From Charina bottae (Eukaryota; Chordata; Lepidosauria; Squamata; Charinaidae), in NCBI GenBank assembly GCA_023362775.1, contig JALMGJ010000005.1:42181463-42245462 (forward strand): a DNA stretch of 64,000 nucleotides, given 5' to 3'. Shown one piece after another: positions 10,360 through 21,965 of the stretch (the first letter of the stretch is position 1; each line of letters begins with the position of its first letter). A program made the position numbers and the translations under genes. Under the pieces are notes generated by a model, which was not told the origin of the DNA, ran no database searches, and saw nothing but the letters and a program-made list of their open reading frames with translations.

Positions 10360-11045
10360 TACAAAGATCAGAATAGTGCAAGCAATGGTGTTCCCTGTGA
10401 CACTCTATGGAAGTGAAAGTTGGGAGTTTTGAAGAAGCAAGATAAAAAAAATATTGATGCTTTGAACTTTGGTGTTGGAGAAGACTCCTAAGAATACTAT
10501 GGACAGCCAAGAAAACAGAAAATTGGATGGCTGTTGTGGGTCTTCCGGGCTGTGTGGCCGTGTTCTGGAAGTTGTGGTTCCTAACGTTTCGCCAGCATCT
10601 GTGGCCAGCATCTTCAGAGGGCAGGAGCATGAACCACTGAAGATGCTGGCCACAGATGCTGGCGAAACGTTAGGAACCACAACTTCCAGAACACGGCCAC
10701 ACAGCCCGGAAGACCCACAACAGCCATTGAACTCCGGCCGTGAAAGCCTTCGACAATACACAGAAAAATGGATCATTGAACAAATCAACCCTGAGTTCTC
10801 ACTTGAGGTACAATAACCAGGCTCAAATTATCCTACTTCAGACACATCAAGCGAAGACCTACCTCTCTGGAGAAAGGTTGTAATGCTGGGAAATGTGGAA
10901 AGAAAGAGAAGAGGATGACCTATGGGAGCAATGGCTACACCATTGGAAGACCTGAAGGACCAGGTTAGAGCCAGATTGTCATGGAGAAAATCTATGTGGT
11001 TGCTAAGGGTCAACACTAACTTGATGGCACATAATCGATAACCAG
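10360..11045 (+). pseudogene. Decayed RTE-type LINE 3' part
   Basis: Plus-strand reading with stops: KIRIVQAMVFPVTLYGSES, then IIEQINPEFSLE, then LEDLKDQVRA. These match the C-terminal region of RTE elements (compare KVRIVKAMVFPIVTYGCES in the BovB at 4903). The 3' end reads GGTCAACACTAACTTGATGG, an RTE/SINE-type tail. It is interrupted by the Penelope palindrome at 10523-10759. Confidence 0.75.
10523..10759 (+). mobile_element. Penelope-like element fragment, palindromic, with hammerhead-like cores
   Basis: 237 bp between ACAGAAAA duplications (10515-10522 and 10760-10767). It contains an inverted repeat: arms of 91 bp, 10527-10617 and 10637-10727, separated by 19 bp. Each arm includes CTGAAGA...GAAAC (right arm 10637-10643 and 10664-10668), the conserved residues of a hammerhead ribozyme. 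The right flank CTCCGGCCGTGAAAGCC is part of the same repeat family. Assignment to Penelope-like elements is from knowledge that their LTR-like ends carry hammerheads. Confidence 0.7.
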
Positions 11046-13839
11046 TCAATAGAAGCAAACATGTTAATGAAATTCAGTATTTTTGTCCATTATTTTAATT
11101 GCTGGCTTTTCAAAATGGGAAAGGTTTTGTTGAGTGATAAGAGAACAATTAGAGGTGACATATATCAGTAGTGCCAATAAAAGTGTCAATCAAGATATGA
11201 TGAAGTAACATACTATTTGATTTCACATGTTTTTGTTACTCAAGAATGGCCTCAGTGTGTTGTCAGAAAATGCTGTCTATTTAGCATATAGAGCCAAGTA
11301 AATTAAAAATACATCTGGAAACAAGTAATGCAAACAAATTGTAAGGTTCTGTCATAGTTTTATTTGAGATATATATATATAAAAATGTAATTGTTAAAAG
11401 TGGTATATTTATTTCTTGATTCATCCTAACTTCAATGAAATAATTAGTTTTATTCAGGGGTGTTACACAAATTCATTTATCATTGGGCAGGTAATATGGT
11501 ACTGCAACATTTGGGAACCTTGGCTGAAAGCACTGAATTTTGAACAGAGCTCTGACAGGTACATAATCCATATGAAGTACAATGAAGACCATGAAGAATT
11601 GACGTATTATCTTCAGAAATACAGCAGAAAATCTGGATATTTGTTTTCTTTTGATGCATGCCTCTTTTAATTTTCTGTTTGGTATTCATTATGAATTTCA
11701 CTGAAGTAGCAAGAAACAGCTGTCATGAAAGAGAAATTCTCGCGAAATATGGATGGGCTGCTGAGTAATAGACAAATGAATTCCCAGTTTCTTTTTCATA
11801 GTTGAATTAGCAATCAAATCGCATCATTCATATGAACACCAATCTAAGAACAAATTATACTGAAACACATCAAGATTGTTCTAGCTTTAGTTGGAAGTAC
11901 AGCATAGAGACACACCACTTGAAAGTATATTGATTTGAGGCAAGATGATCTTGCACAGGACTTCATAAAATACAACATTCTAGCACTACAGAAAATAGCA
12001 CAGAATTATGTGGTTGGTTCCTGCCAAACCCAATCATTGCAGGGAACCAATTTTCCAGGTTCTTAATTTCTGTAGTTCTTACCACTGTCTCTTGCTCCTC
12101 CACTCAGCTTTCCTCACTGTCCCGCGTGGATGGAGCAAAGAAGACAACTACGGCAACAGTTCTCCCTCCAAGTCAGCAGGCAGAGGTATGGCCCACAGGT
12201 ATGCTCAAGGAATCTCTAAACCAAATGCAGGTAATGTCAATAACTAAGAATGTGAACTTGTTTTCTAAGATAAATTTCAGTCATTATTTGTCTTTCCATG
12301 TAAATTAAGTAGTGGAACATATATTTTTAATGACAAGCTGGCTTTTACCTTATCCCTCTCTGACCTGAAGCCATCAAAAGTTCACAGTGGGATGTTTATA
12401 ATTATTAATTTATACCTATTTCTCTATAGGAATTATATCTCAAACAACTTAAAAAAAAATACCATGATTTCTGACACAGTCAGAAATGGTTGCACCAAAA
12501 TTGATTCCCCCATTGCTATGGAAGATGATTTTAAACCATGCCAATATAGAATACTTACCAATGTCTCAAATCTAGGCAGAAGCTCCTTGTCCAACAAAAC
12601 TGAATTGGTGCTTGTGAGTGTAACAAATAGAAATATTGCATTTATTCCAGTTGAAATCCTGTACCCACAAAGATCCTGTGATTGTTTTAAAACATTATAA
12701 GGAAATGTATTTTTGGCAGCCAGTGACAATTCAAATCAATGAGTGGTTTCCAAATTTCCACTATTGTTAAGCTCCAAAATGCATCTGGGTTATTATAAAC
12801 CCTTAGGCATTTTTACAAGTAAAGATAGCAGCTGACAGGTCATCACTGCTTCACCTTGAAGTGTTTCCAGCTACTTAAAAAAAAAAAGCCCTTGAAAATA
12901 CAGTGTATCACTACTGCCCGATAAGAATGGAGGATTGGAGATGGCAGCAAGATTGAGCACAACCCAGAGTGGGAGGTGAAAACAGAGCTATGGCGAATGG
13001 GGTGGTGGAGAGGACTGCTGGGTAATCCAGGAATATGGCGGTTAAAGATAAGAGAGTAACTGCATCTCGTTTCTGAGGTAACTTAGATAAAAACAATAGT
13101 CTCACATAACTTATCATGATCCACAGCAGTGCATTTGATCATACGTTTGTTCATCTTTATGGTGCCACAGACCTCTTTGTTGATTCCATAAAATTGACAT
13201 GGCTATCCTTCTTGAAATTGGATCTGGTTTCCTAGAAATGTGGATAATTGTAGGGGTGGGGGGATTGTGGGTTGAAAGGAGTGCCATGTTATATTGATGA
13301 CCAGACATCACTCATATCTTATTAAGAATCTCTACCAAGTCACCTGTCATATAGTTTCATCAGGTTATCTTTCATAACATGGGTATCTTGGCGACAAATC
13401 ATATTCCGAAACCAGCCATTTTGTAGTAGCATTAGCCACATTCACTCAAATTTCCAAACGTGACAAGTAGCCCAAACAGGTTAGTATTCACATCTAATAA
13501 CCTCTTCTGTCTCAGTACAAAACTGAAATTTCAAATCAAATTATTCCAACTGATAGTGGCTAAACAAAGTCTATCTTCATCTGTGCATGTTATGGATACC
13601 TGCATGCAAAGCGAAACATAATCCCTTACAATATACCCTTTACTGGTTCCAAATTAAAACCTCATTTTTAAGGCTTAGGTAGGTGTCCAGCTGTAATGTC
13701 TCAACACATACAAAAAGGTAACTGAATTTTTGTTACTCAAAGGGTCCAGCCCAAAATATAACCTTTTGGCAGTGAAGGACTGAATCCTAGCAGTTTGTGT
13801 TACTTCAACACTGAAATAAAAAACGAACTAATTTCTTGA
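11046..13839. other. Intergenic, no supported feature
   Basis: AT-rich sequence with short open frames lacking family resemblance or splice context. Probably very old, unrecognisable repeat. Confidence 0.6.
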
Positions 13840-14041
13840 CTGTAAGCAATCTGTACACAAATGAAACTTAGGACCAGAAATACTGTTTGGATCTTTTCCC
13901 TCAGTAAATAAATGAGTAAGTATACTATTTTTGACTCGTATCTAGTTTTAGGACGTGTGGAAGAGAGATTGTGTTTTTGGTCATATTTATGCAGAAATAT
14001 TAAAAATTCAAAAGGGTTCACAAACTTTCAAGCACCACTGT
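13840..14041 (+). mobile_element. Tc1 transposon end (terminal repeat remnant)
   Basis: Matches the right terminal region of the Tc1 element at 51600-54143 (TCATATTTATGCAGAAATAT, then AAAAGGGTTCACAAAC). It ends CAAGCACCACTG followed by TA. No transposase is attached. Confidence 0.85.
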
Positions 14042-14600
14042 ATGCTTCAAAGCATTCTATTCATGTCTCAGTTTATGAGTAAAGCTATTCCTATAGTTCT
14101 GAACTGAATGAAGTATAAACCTCAAAATAAGAATCAGTTTGTTTTCTACCTCCACTTGCAAGTCCTGTACTGGGCCACTGGAACCTTTCCACCAACAGCC
14201 ATATTACTCATTAACTGCTGTTTTCCACTCCCCTTCATACCTTACTAGAATTTTTAAGCAATTCCTTGAACCTTTGGAAGTGACAAAGTTCACACCAAGA
14301 ACTAGAAAGAAACATAACTGTTATCCTGAAAAGAGAACAAAAGGTTGCACGAACTCATTAGCAATTCTAGTCCCTTGTGAAGATGCCACAGCTGGTAGCC
14401 AAGAAATTTGGATTCTGTGGCAAGAGTTTATTTTTACTTCTTAAACAGGAAATAATACTATTTCTTGCATATCTGTGCCTTCTATATAAAGGCAGCTTGC
14501 TATGAGCCAATGTTGCAGAAGTCTAACAAATATATAGGTAGATAGCAGCAAAACAGAATTTGAAGCTAAATGAGCTACACCATTGAGGAGGACTACAGAA
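14042..14600. other. Intergenic, no supported feature
   Basis: No coding frame, RNA gene or repeat recognised. Confidence 0.5.
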
Positions 14601-14604
14601 AGTT

Positions 14605-17600
14605 TAAGAACTTTATTTATTTATTTATTATTAAACTTCTATCACCGCACCATCTCCCCCAAAGGGGACTCTGGGCGGTTTACAAACATAAAGATTAAAA
14701 TTCTATTATAAAATATAAAAATACAATATACAACTACTTATTATTATAAATTAAATAGAAAATCCAAGAGGGCGATCTTAACCAACCTAATACCAACATG
14801 ATCTTAAAAGGGCTCTAAGACACCAACCATACCCATGAGGAGCTATTCCTATTCCCGTCCCACGCGAGGCGGCAAAACCAGGTCTTTAAGTTCTTTCGGA
14901 AGGAGAGCAGCGATGGGGCCTGCCTCACCTCCGGGGGCAAAATGTTCCAAAGGGCAGGCGCCACTGCCGAGAAGGCGCGCCTCCTGGACCCTGTCAACCG
15001 AAACTCCCTTACCGACGGGGTCCGAAGCATGCCCTCTCTACATAATCGAGTGGGACGGTTTGAAGTTATGGGGATGAGGCGGTCCCTCAGATACCCTGGT
15101 ACCATGCCATGTAGGGCTTTAAAGGTCAAAACCAACACCTTGAATTGCACCCGGAAGCATACTGGCACCCAGTGCAGCTGGCGTAGCAGAGGTGTCACAT
15201 GGGCCGATCTAGGGGCACCAATAACTGCGCGCGCTGCCGCATTCTGGACCAGTTGAAGCTTCCGGATACTCTTCAAGGGTAGCCCCATGTAGAGCGCATT
15301 GCAGTAGTCTATATGGGAGATGACCAGGGCATGAGTGACTGTATGGAGGGACTCCTGATCCAGGAAAGGGCGTAACTGGCGCACAACACGAAGTTGCGCA
15401 AAGCCCCTTCTGGCCATGGCTGCCACCTGCTCCTCGAGCAGGAGCCGTGAGTCCAGAAGGACCCCCAGGTTCCGCACTGGTTCTGAATGGGGAAGCGCAA
15501 CCCCATCCAGAACCAGAGATGATAATTTCCCAGATCCAGAAGAACCATCAATCCACAGCCACTCCGTCTTACCAGGGTTCAGCTGAAGCCTGTTGTTCCC
15601 CATCCAGACTCCCACAGCCTCCAGGCACTGAGAAAGGGCGGTCACTGCATCACTTACTTCGCCTGGGATGGAGATATACAACTGTGTATCATCAGCATAT
15701 TGATGGTATCTCATCCCATGGCGACGGATGATCTCACCCAGCGGTTTCATATAGATATTAAATAGGAGAGGTGAGAGAACCGAACCCTGCGGCACCCCAC
15801 AGACGAGGGGTCGAGAGCTGGATCTCTCATCTCCTATTACTACCGATTGGGACCAGCCCCCGAGGAAGGAGGTGAACCAGCGCAAAACTACGCCAGCCAC
15901 CCCCAACTCGAGTCGTCCCAAAAGGATACCATGGTCGATGGTATCGAAAGCCGCTGAGAGATCAAGGAGAGCCAGGATGGACGCACTTCCTCCATCCCGC
16001 TCCCGCCAGAGATCATCCATAAGCGCGACCAATGCAGTTTCCACCCCATATCCCGGCCTGAAACCCAACTGAAAGGGGTCCAGATAATCTGTTTCATCCA
16101 GAATCCTCTGGAGTTGTAACGCCACCACCTTCTCAACCACCTTCCCCAAAAAGGGGAGGTGGGAGACAGGACGAAAATTGTCCAATATAGTAGGGTCCAG
16201 TGATGGTTTCTTGAGTAGGGGGTGCACCAGCGCCTCCTTGAAGGCATCCGGAAACACCCCCTCCCCCAGAGATATATTAACCATCTCCTGGACCCACCCA
16301 CATGTCACCTCTCTGGCTGCTTGCACCAGCCAGGAAGGGCAAGGGTCTAGATGGCATGTGGTGGCCTTTACAGTCCGGAGGATCCTGTCCACTTCCTTAG
16401 GCCCAACAGGATCAAACTGATCCCAGATAACCGGGTAATGACGTTCCCTTGGCATCTCCCCAGACTCTGCTTCACGCTTGGAGTCCAACCTAGATCGGAT
16501 CTGAGCGATTTTATCCTGCAGATGCTCAGAAAATTCTTCCGCACGGCCCTGCAGGTGGGTCACAGACTCCACCTTACCCAGAAGAGATCGTGTTATCTTA
16601 AACAGGGCCGTCGGGTGGCATTCTGCGGATGCAATAAGAGCGGAGAAATATAAACGTTTCGCCGCTCTTACCGCCACAAGGTAGGCCTTAACCGCGGTTC
16701 TAGCTTGTGTTCGGTCAGATTCTGTCTTTGTTTTTCTCCAGCGGCGCTCCAGGCGTCTCTTAGCCCTCTTCAAGACCCTCAACTCCTCCGTGAACCACGG
16801 GGAGTGTCGGGTCAGATGTGGCAAGAGAGGCCGCACAAGCGCGATCCTGTCCAAGGCACCGGCCGCTTCCTTATTCCAGATTGCGGCCAATGCCTCTGCT
16901 GGACCGTGCAGCAGATCCTCGGGTATTACCCCCAGCTCCCTCTGAAACCTCATTGGGTCCATTAGTCGCCGGGGGAGGACCAATCGAATGGGTCCTGCCT
17001 CCCTGTGGAGTGGGGTGGCATAGGAGAATCTCAAGGCCACCAGGGCGTGATCTGACCATGACAAAGGGGATAGATCTAACTCTCCCTTCAGATCACTTTG
17101 CCACTGCTCCGACAAGAAAACTAAGTCCGGAGTGAGGCCACTGTCTCGAGTCAGGTTTCGAACAATCTGAGATAGGCCCATGGCTGCCATGAACTCCCGA
17201 GCTGTCTCTGAGGCACGTCCCAGGGAAGGCAGATTGAAGTCCCCCAGAACCATAAGTCTAGGGAACTCCACTGCCAACCCTGAGACTGCCTCCAATAGCT
17301 CGGGCAGGGAGGTTGCTACGCAGCAGGGAGGCTGGTACAGCAGCAACACTCCCAACTTCTCTCGAAAACCTAACTTGAAGAACAGGGTCTCACACTCAGT
17401 CACTTGTGGAGCAGGGCCCCTGAAGGCCACTAGAGATTCCCGGATTACAACCGCCACCCCTCCTCCCCTGCCCCGGGGTCTCGGCTGATGCCACACCTGA
17501 AACCCGGCTGGGCACATCTCTGAGAGCGCTACTCCTCCCTCTGTGCCCAGCCAGGTTTCAGTAATACACACCAGGTCTGCCCCCTCCTCTGTGATCAAGT

Positions 17601-18960
17601 CACATATGAGGGGGGCTTTATTATTAACAGACCTGGCGTTAAGTAGCAACAGTCGAAAGCCAGGACACTCGAGGATCCTTTGACCAGGGCCTGGGTCTGA
17701 ACCTGAGGAGCCGGAACACGCCACCGATAACAAACATCGGGGGCGTCTTCCCCGAAGACGGCCTGCCCCTCGGTTCCCGCCATAACATCCTCTACCTGTC
17801 ACCACTTCGATGGGGCAACCTGCCCTACTGCCCCCAGAGTTTCCAGGCCCAGATGCCTCCACTCCTGGCCCTCCGGAAACCCTGGATTGATATAAGGGTC
17901 CCCTCCATGCACACATCTCTCATAAACACTCGCCCCTAGGTGGTGAAAGGCCCCGCAGCACACCAGCTTCTGATCTCGGCACCAGGAGGGCCCCCCCACC
18001 TTCCAACATCCACTCTGCCCCCTCACTCCCTCTCACTAGTCGTAAGGGGGCACCATACACTCCTGCCCACCCTCTGTCTCTCTCAGGGGTGGGCACTCAT
18101 CCATAAATTCACAGTCTTGGGCTCCCCTGACTCTCTCACACTCAGGGAAGACCCTCATTTGCATACCTGGGGACCCTCTTGCCTCTCTGCCGCCTCTAAG
18201 TGAACGGGAAGGAATGTTAAAATTTTAAGTTGTTAAAAAAAAAATTCTCCAGATGATAAAATTCATGGGAATTTCCCCCCTACACCCAGCTTCAGAGTTT
18301 CCCCAAAGATGTAATATACAGTTCTTAAAATCTATAGAGCACCACCATTGAAAATAGTGCTCTTCTTCACCGGAGAAACGCTCACACTCCGCTCTCCGCA
18401 CTGTTGTTATTACACAATTGGGGCTCGTAGGGTCCAGCACAGCGAGACCGGGACACCAATCTCCCGTTCCGCCAGTTCTCCACACCAGGCTCCCGTCCGA
18501 GAATCCCCCAAAGGGGTCTGCTGAAAAACGACCAAGTCCGCAGTCGCAAAGAGCCATGAGCTCCGCCCAGTTCTCAGTCCATGTGCTGCGAGAGCTATAC
18601 TCCGTCCAGCCTACTCCAGTTCGAATATCAAGCCGGAGGTACGGGTTTCTGGGATTTCAGGGCGCTCTCCAGTCGCCCCTACCCCTTGGTAAATAATTTG
18701 TAGGGGCAAGGGGGTCTTCACTCCGTGTCTGAGCTCCCCCACAAAAATCTCTCTAAAGCAGCTCACAGCGTCTTTCCTCTCGTTGCCTCTAAGCCACCAC
18801 CACACCGATCTTTCCCATACGTCCAATAGGTCTTCCAGGTGGGGATTCCGATGACAACCAAATTTGGGTGATTCCTTCCTCTCTCCCCCAACCCCTCACA
18901 GGGTTTTAGGCTCACGGGGGGGAACTCACAACGTTCAAAATCTCTCTTGATAGAACCGTA
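14605..18960 (-). mobile_element. L2-clade LINE, near full length
   Basis: Contains the intact 14815-17916 ORF. The 3' UTR (14605-14814, minus strand) has the GCCCAGAGTCCCCTTTGGGG motif and a TAAATAAATAAA-type tail. An upstream GC-rich leader runs to about 18960 (5' border uncertain). The same family recurs at 8060, 20160, 42530, 48262, 50520, 51767 and 61525. Confidence 0.88.
14815..17916 (-). CDS. L2-clade LINE ORF2: endonuclease-reverse transcriptase, intact
   Basis: Mobile-element protein of 1,033 codons with no stop or frameshift. AP endonuclease: LLLLNARSVNNK (about 89-100), E121 in ITETWL, GDFN (225-228), SDH (288-290). Reverse transcriptase: NFRPVSHLPFLGK (about 580), motif A LLDLSAAFDTIDH (650-662), motif B GVPQGSVLSPLLFN (707-720), motif C YADDTQLY (740-747). 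A C-terminal region follows with HALVISHIDYCNALYMGLPL and ALWNILPPEVR. It nicks target DNA and copies its own RNA there. The Gly-rich first about 80 residues may be leader rather than true protein, so the real start is uncertain. L2 is preferred over CR1 because of the SAAFDTIDH and YADDTQLY context. Confidence 0.93.
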   Translation of the reverse strand: MCAWRGPLYQSRVSGGPGVEASGPGNSGGSRAGCPIEVVTGRGCYGGNRGAGRLRGRRPRCLLSVACSGSSGSDPGPGQRILECPGFRLLLLNARSVNNKAPLICDLITEEGADLVCITETWLGTEGGVALSEMCPAGFQVWHQPRPRGRGGGVAVVIRESLVAFRGPAPQVTECETLFFKLGFREKLGVLLLYQPPCCVATSLPELLEAVSGLAVEFPRLMVLGDFNLPSLGRASETAREFMAAMGLSQIVRNLTRDSGLTPDLVFLSEQWQSDLKGELDLSPLSWSDHALVALRFSYATPLHREAGPIRLVLPRRLMDPMRFQRELGVIPEDLLHGPAEALAAIWNKEAAGALDRIALVRPLLPHLTRHSPWFTEELRVLKRAKRRLERRWRKTKTESDRTQARTAVKAYLVAVRAAKRLYFSALIASAECHPTALFKITRSLLGKVESVTHLQGRAEEFSEHLQDKIAQIRSRLDSKREAESGEMPRERHYPVIWDQFDPVGPKEVDRILRTVKATTCHLDPCPSWLVQAAREVTCGWVQEMVNISLGEGVFPDAFKEALVHPLLKKPSLDPTILDNFRPVSHLPFLGKVVEKVVALQLQRILDETDYLDPFQLGFRPGYGVETALVALMDDLWRERDGGSASILALLDLSAAFDTIDHGILLGRLELGVAGVVLRWFTSFLGGWSQSVVIGDERSSSRPLVCGVPQGSVLSPLLFNIYMKPLGEIIRRHGMRYHQYADDTQLYISIPGEVSDAVTALSQCLEAVGVWMGNNRLQLNPGKTEWLWIDGSSGSGKLSSLVLDGVALPHSEPVRNLGVLLDSRLLLEEQVAAMARRGFAQLRVVRQLRPFLDQESLHTVTHALVISHIDYCNALYMGLPLKSIRKLQLVQNAAARAVIGAPRSAHVTPLLRQLHWVPVCFRVQFKVLVLTFKALHGMVPGYLRDRLIPITSNRPTRLCREGMLRTPSVREFRLTGSRRRAFSAVAPALWNILPPEVRQAPSLLSFRKNLKTWFCRLAWDGNRNSSSWVWLVS

Positions 18961-20155
18961 TTTCCTTAGGATTGTTATGGCTGCAGATCAAGAAAGTGGG
19001 ACAAAACTCAGAAATAGATATGAACCTGGATCCCTTTCACACATCTATTCATTTCCTCTCATTCTGTGAATAGAACCACACTAATGAGGTTCAGTCCAAA
19101 TTAAAAAAATTAAAATATTTAAACCTCCCTTTCTCCCAAGGTCTCCATCCATCTTTGCTCAACTCATTGTTACTCAGTTATCCCTGCCAATTGGGAAAGA
19201 AATTTGGAACCCTGCTGCTTCGCTTCCAGACTCAGGCTTAGAAAGAACCCAACATTCAAACATAATGAGAAGCTAGTGGATGAAGAGAGAAATCTGTTCT
19301 TCCGTTATCAGCCTGCAGGGAAGAGCAGTCAAGTGGGCTGGAAGAAAAGTCATGCATGGAAATCCTCAATGGGCTAATTTGGTCTCCTATGCTTGGTATA
19401 ATCAAAGAATTGGTAATTCCAGTTTCAAGTCAACAGTGCAGACAATAGAATTATGTACTGGAATCTTTCCAAATCTTACACCCTTCAGATATGTTGGCAT
19501 ATAAACAACCATTGACTACACTGCTTGGAAAGTAGAGAAAATATCAGGCTAGAGGAAAGACAAATTAAAAAGTAGACTGCGTACTGTATTACTGCAGATT
19601 TTAATTTTAGAAACTGGCACTGGCTGGGGCTCCTTGTATGTTCAAAAGAAAATAACATTACTGCAGGGAAGAAGGTTCTCAGTCCTCAGGATTGAATGAC
19701 CACAATTCAAAAAGAACCAATATTTTATGGAACTGCACTGCTATGGAAAACAAGTACAAATAAAAGAATTTCACAGTATTAGAGAAAGAACTTGGCTAGA
19801 AGTCCCAGAAACAGCCTCTCCCTCTGTAGGGCCGATTTGCAACTTCTATATAGACTATTTGAATACAATATTGATCAGGTGGACTGTAGTAGATAGGGCC
19901 ATATTCCTCTTTATTTCTTTGTATCATATACCTTAATCCTGAACATATTTGGGTCTCATTACTAGCACATTAAATTCTAGTGCAAAAGTTCCAGTTATCC
20001 AGCAACTGAAGGAGACAGGTTATGCAAAGAGCTTCATTAGCTGTTTATTTCATTTATGGATCTGGCTAAAAGAACTGCCTCAAATACATTAAAGTGTCCA
20101 ATTCTTTTCTACTATTCACACATGTATTATTTGCTATTTCTTCTATTAAATCTAA
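18961..20155. other. Intergenic, no supported feature
   Basis: Ordinary AT-rich sequence. The open frames at 19280-19504 and 19727-19936 have no recognisable family. Confidence 0.55.
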
Positions 20156-21965
20156 TTTAGTTTATTTTCAATTTATTTATCATATTTTATAGCCACCCAT
20201 CTCACATAAAAGTGACTCTGAGCAGCGTACAACACTTAGTTAAAAAACAATAAATACATTAAAAAACAGTCACAATTAAAAAAATAACTATAAAAAGGCG
20301 CACATAACAAGAGGGGATGATATTAACCACGGTTAGGGAGCCATCGCAAAATCTCCCTGGTCCTCTGGGACCCCCAGGCCTGAAGGCATAGCCAGGTCTT
20401 GAGGGACTTGCGGAATGTTGAGAGGGATGGAGCCAATCTCACTTCTGGAGGAGAAGATTCTGCAAGGCGGGCGCCATGGCAGCGAAGGCCCGCCTCCTGA
20501 TGTAACTGGGGAGAGGCAGTCTCTCGGATAACCCGGCTGCAAAAACAGCACCTTGAATTGGACCCAGAAGCAAACCGGCAACCAATGCAGCTTGTGGAGC
20601 AGAGGTGTAATGTGTACTGCTCTAGGGGCACACATAACTGCCTGCTCCACTGCATTTTGCACCAGCTGAAGCTTCCGGATACTCTTCAAGGGCAGCCCCA
20701 TGTAGAGCGCATTACAGAAATCCAAACAGGAGGTGACCAGGGCATGAGTGACAGTGAGCAGCGCCTTCCTGATCCAGGAGCGGGCGCAACTGGTGCACAA
20801 TACGAAGCTGTGCAAAGGCCCACGTAGCCACGACTGCCATCTGCTCTTCGAGCAGGAGTCGCGAGCCCAGGAGGACCCCCCGATTGTGCACAGGGTGTCT
20901 GGGGCAGTGCCACCCCATTTAGCACCAAAGGTGGCATAGTCCTAGAACCAGAAGGCCCAAAGACCCAAAGCCACTCAGTCTTGCCAGGGTTCAGCTGAAG
21001 CCTGTTGTTCTCCATCCAGACCCTCACAGCCTCCAGGAACCAGGATGTCATTCACAGCATCACTTAATTTGCCAGGGGCAGAGATGTATAATTGGGTATC
21101 ACCAGCATACTGATGATACCTCACCCAATGGCGATGGATGAGCTCACCCAGCAGCCTCATGTAGATGTTGAATAGGAGGGGGGAGAGTACCGAACCCTGT
21201 GGCACCCCACATAGCAGGGGCCAAGGGCAGGATTCCTCCCCAACCACCACCGACTGGAATAGACCCCTAAGAAAGGAGGTGAACCAGCACAACACTGTGC
21301 TGCCCACCCCCAATCCTCTGAGCCAATCCAGAAAGATACCATAGTCGATGGTATTGAAAGCTGCAGAGAGGTCAAGTAAGGCAAGGATGGATGCACAACC
21401 CCCATTCTGCCCTTGCCAGAGATCACCCAAAAGTGCAACCAATGCTGTTTCCATCCCATACCCAGGCCTGAATCCTGTCTGAAAGGGATCCAGATAATCT
21501 GCTTCATCCAAGGTCCTCTGAAGCTGCTGTGCAACCACCTTCTCAATCACCTTCCCCAAAAAGGTTAGATACTAGAAGGAAATTGTCCGTTATAGTGGGG
21601 CCCAGTGATGGCTTCTTGAGGAATGAGCCAACCAAAGCCTCCTTAAGAGGCGAAGGAACAATCCCCTCATTCAAGGAAGCATTAACCATTGCTAGAACCC
21701 ACTCACACAACACCCCCTCAGGGTGCTTAACCAGCCAGGAGGGGCATGGATCTAAAGAGCAGGTGGCTGAGCTCGCAGCCCTAAGGACCCTGTCCACGTC
21801 CTCAGGTCCAACAGGTCCAAACCATTCCCAGATAACAGGGCAAAACTCCTCCCCAGGCATCTCCACTGGACCTCAGCTGGACCTCCAACTGAGAACAAAT
21901 CTGAGCAATTTTATCTGACAGATGCTGGGAAAATTCATGCACATGCCCCTGCAGAAGGTTCTCCG
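20156..21965 (-). pseudogene. Decayed L2-clade LINE, RT to 3' end
   Basis: Minus-strand frame pieces match the intact L2: GKVIEKVVAQQLQRTLDEAD and LLDLSAAFNTIDY (motif A altered), GVPQGSVLSPLLFNIYM, HQYAGDTQLY (YADD changed to YAGD). Later pieces match the C-terminus. Several frameshifts. Motif C loss means no active enzyme. The 3' UTR reaches about 20160. Confidence 0.9.

Noticed and set aside
12392..12700. 102-codon frame
   Set aside because: No domain, splice context or codon bias; consistent with chance.
15309..17783. Opposite-strand and alternate-frame ORFs across the L2 copy
   Set aside because: Shadows of the 1,033-codon L2 ORF; no independent family match.
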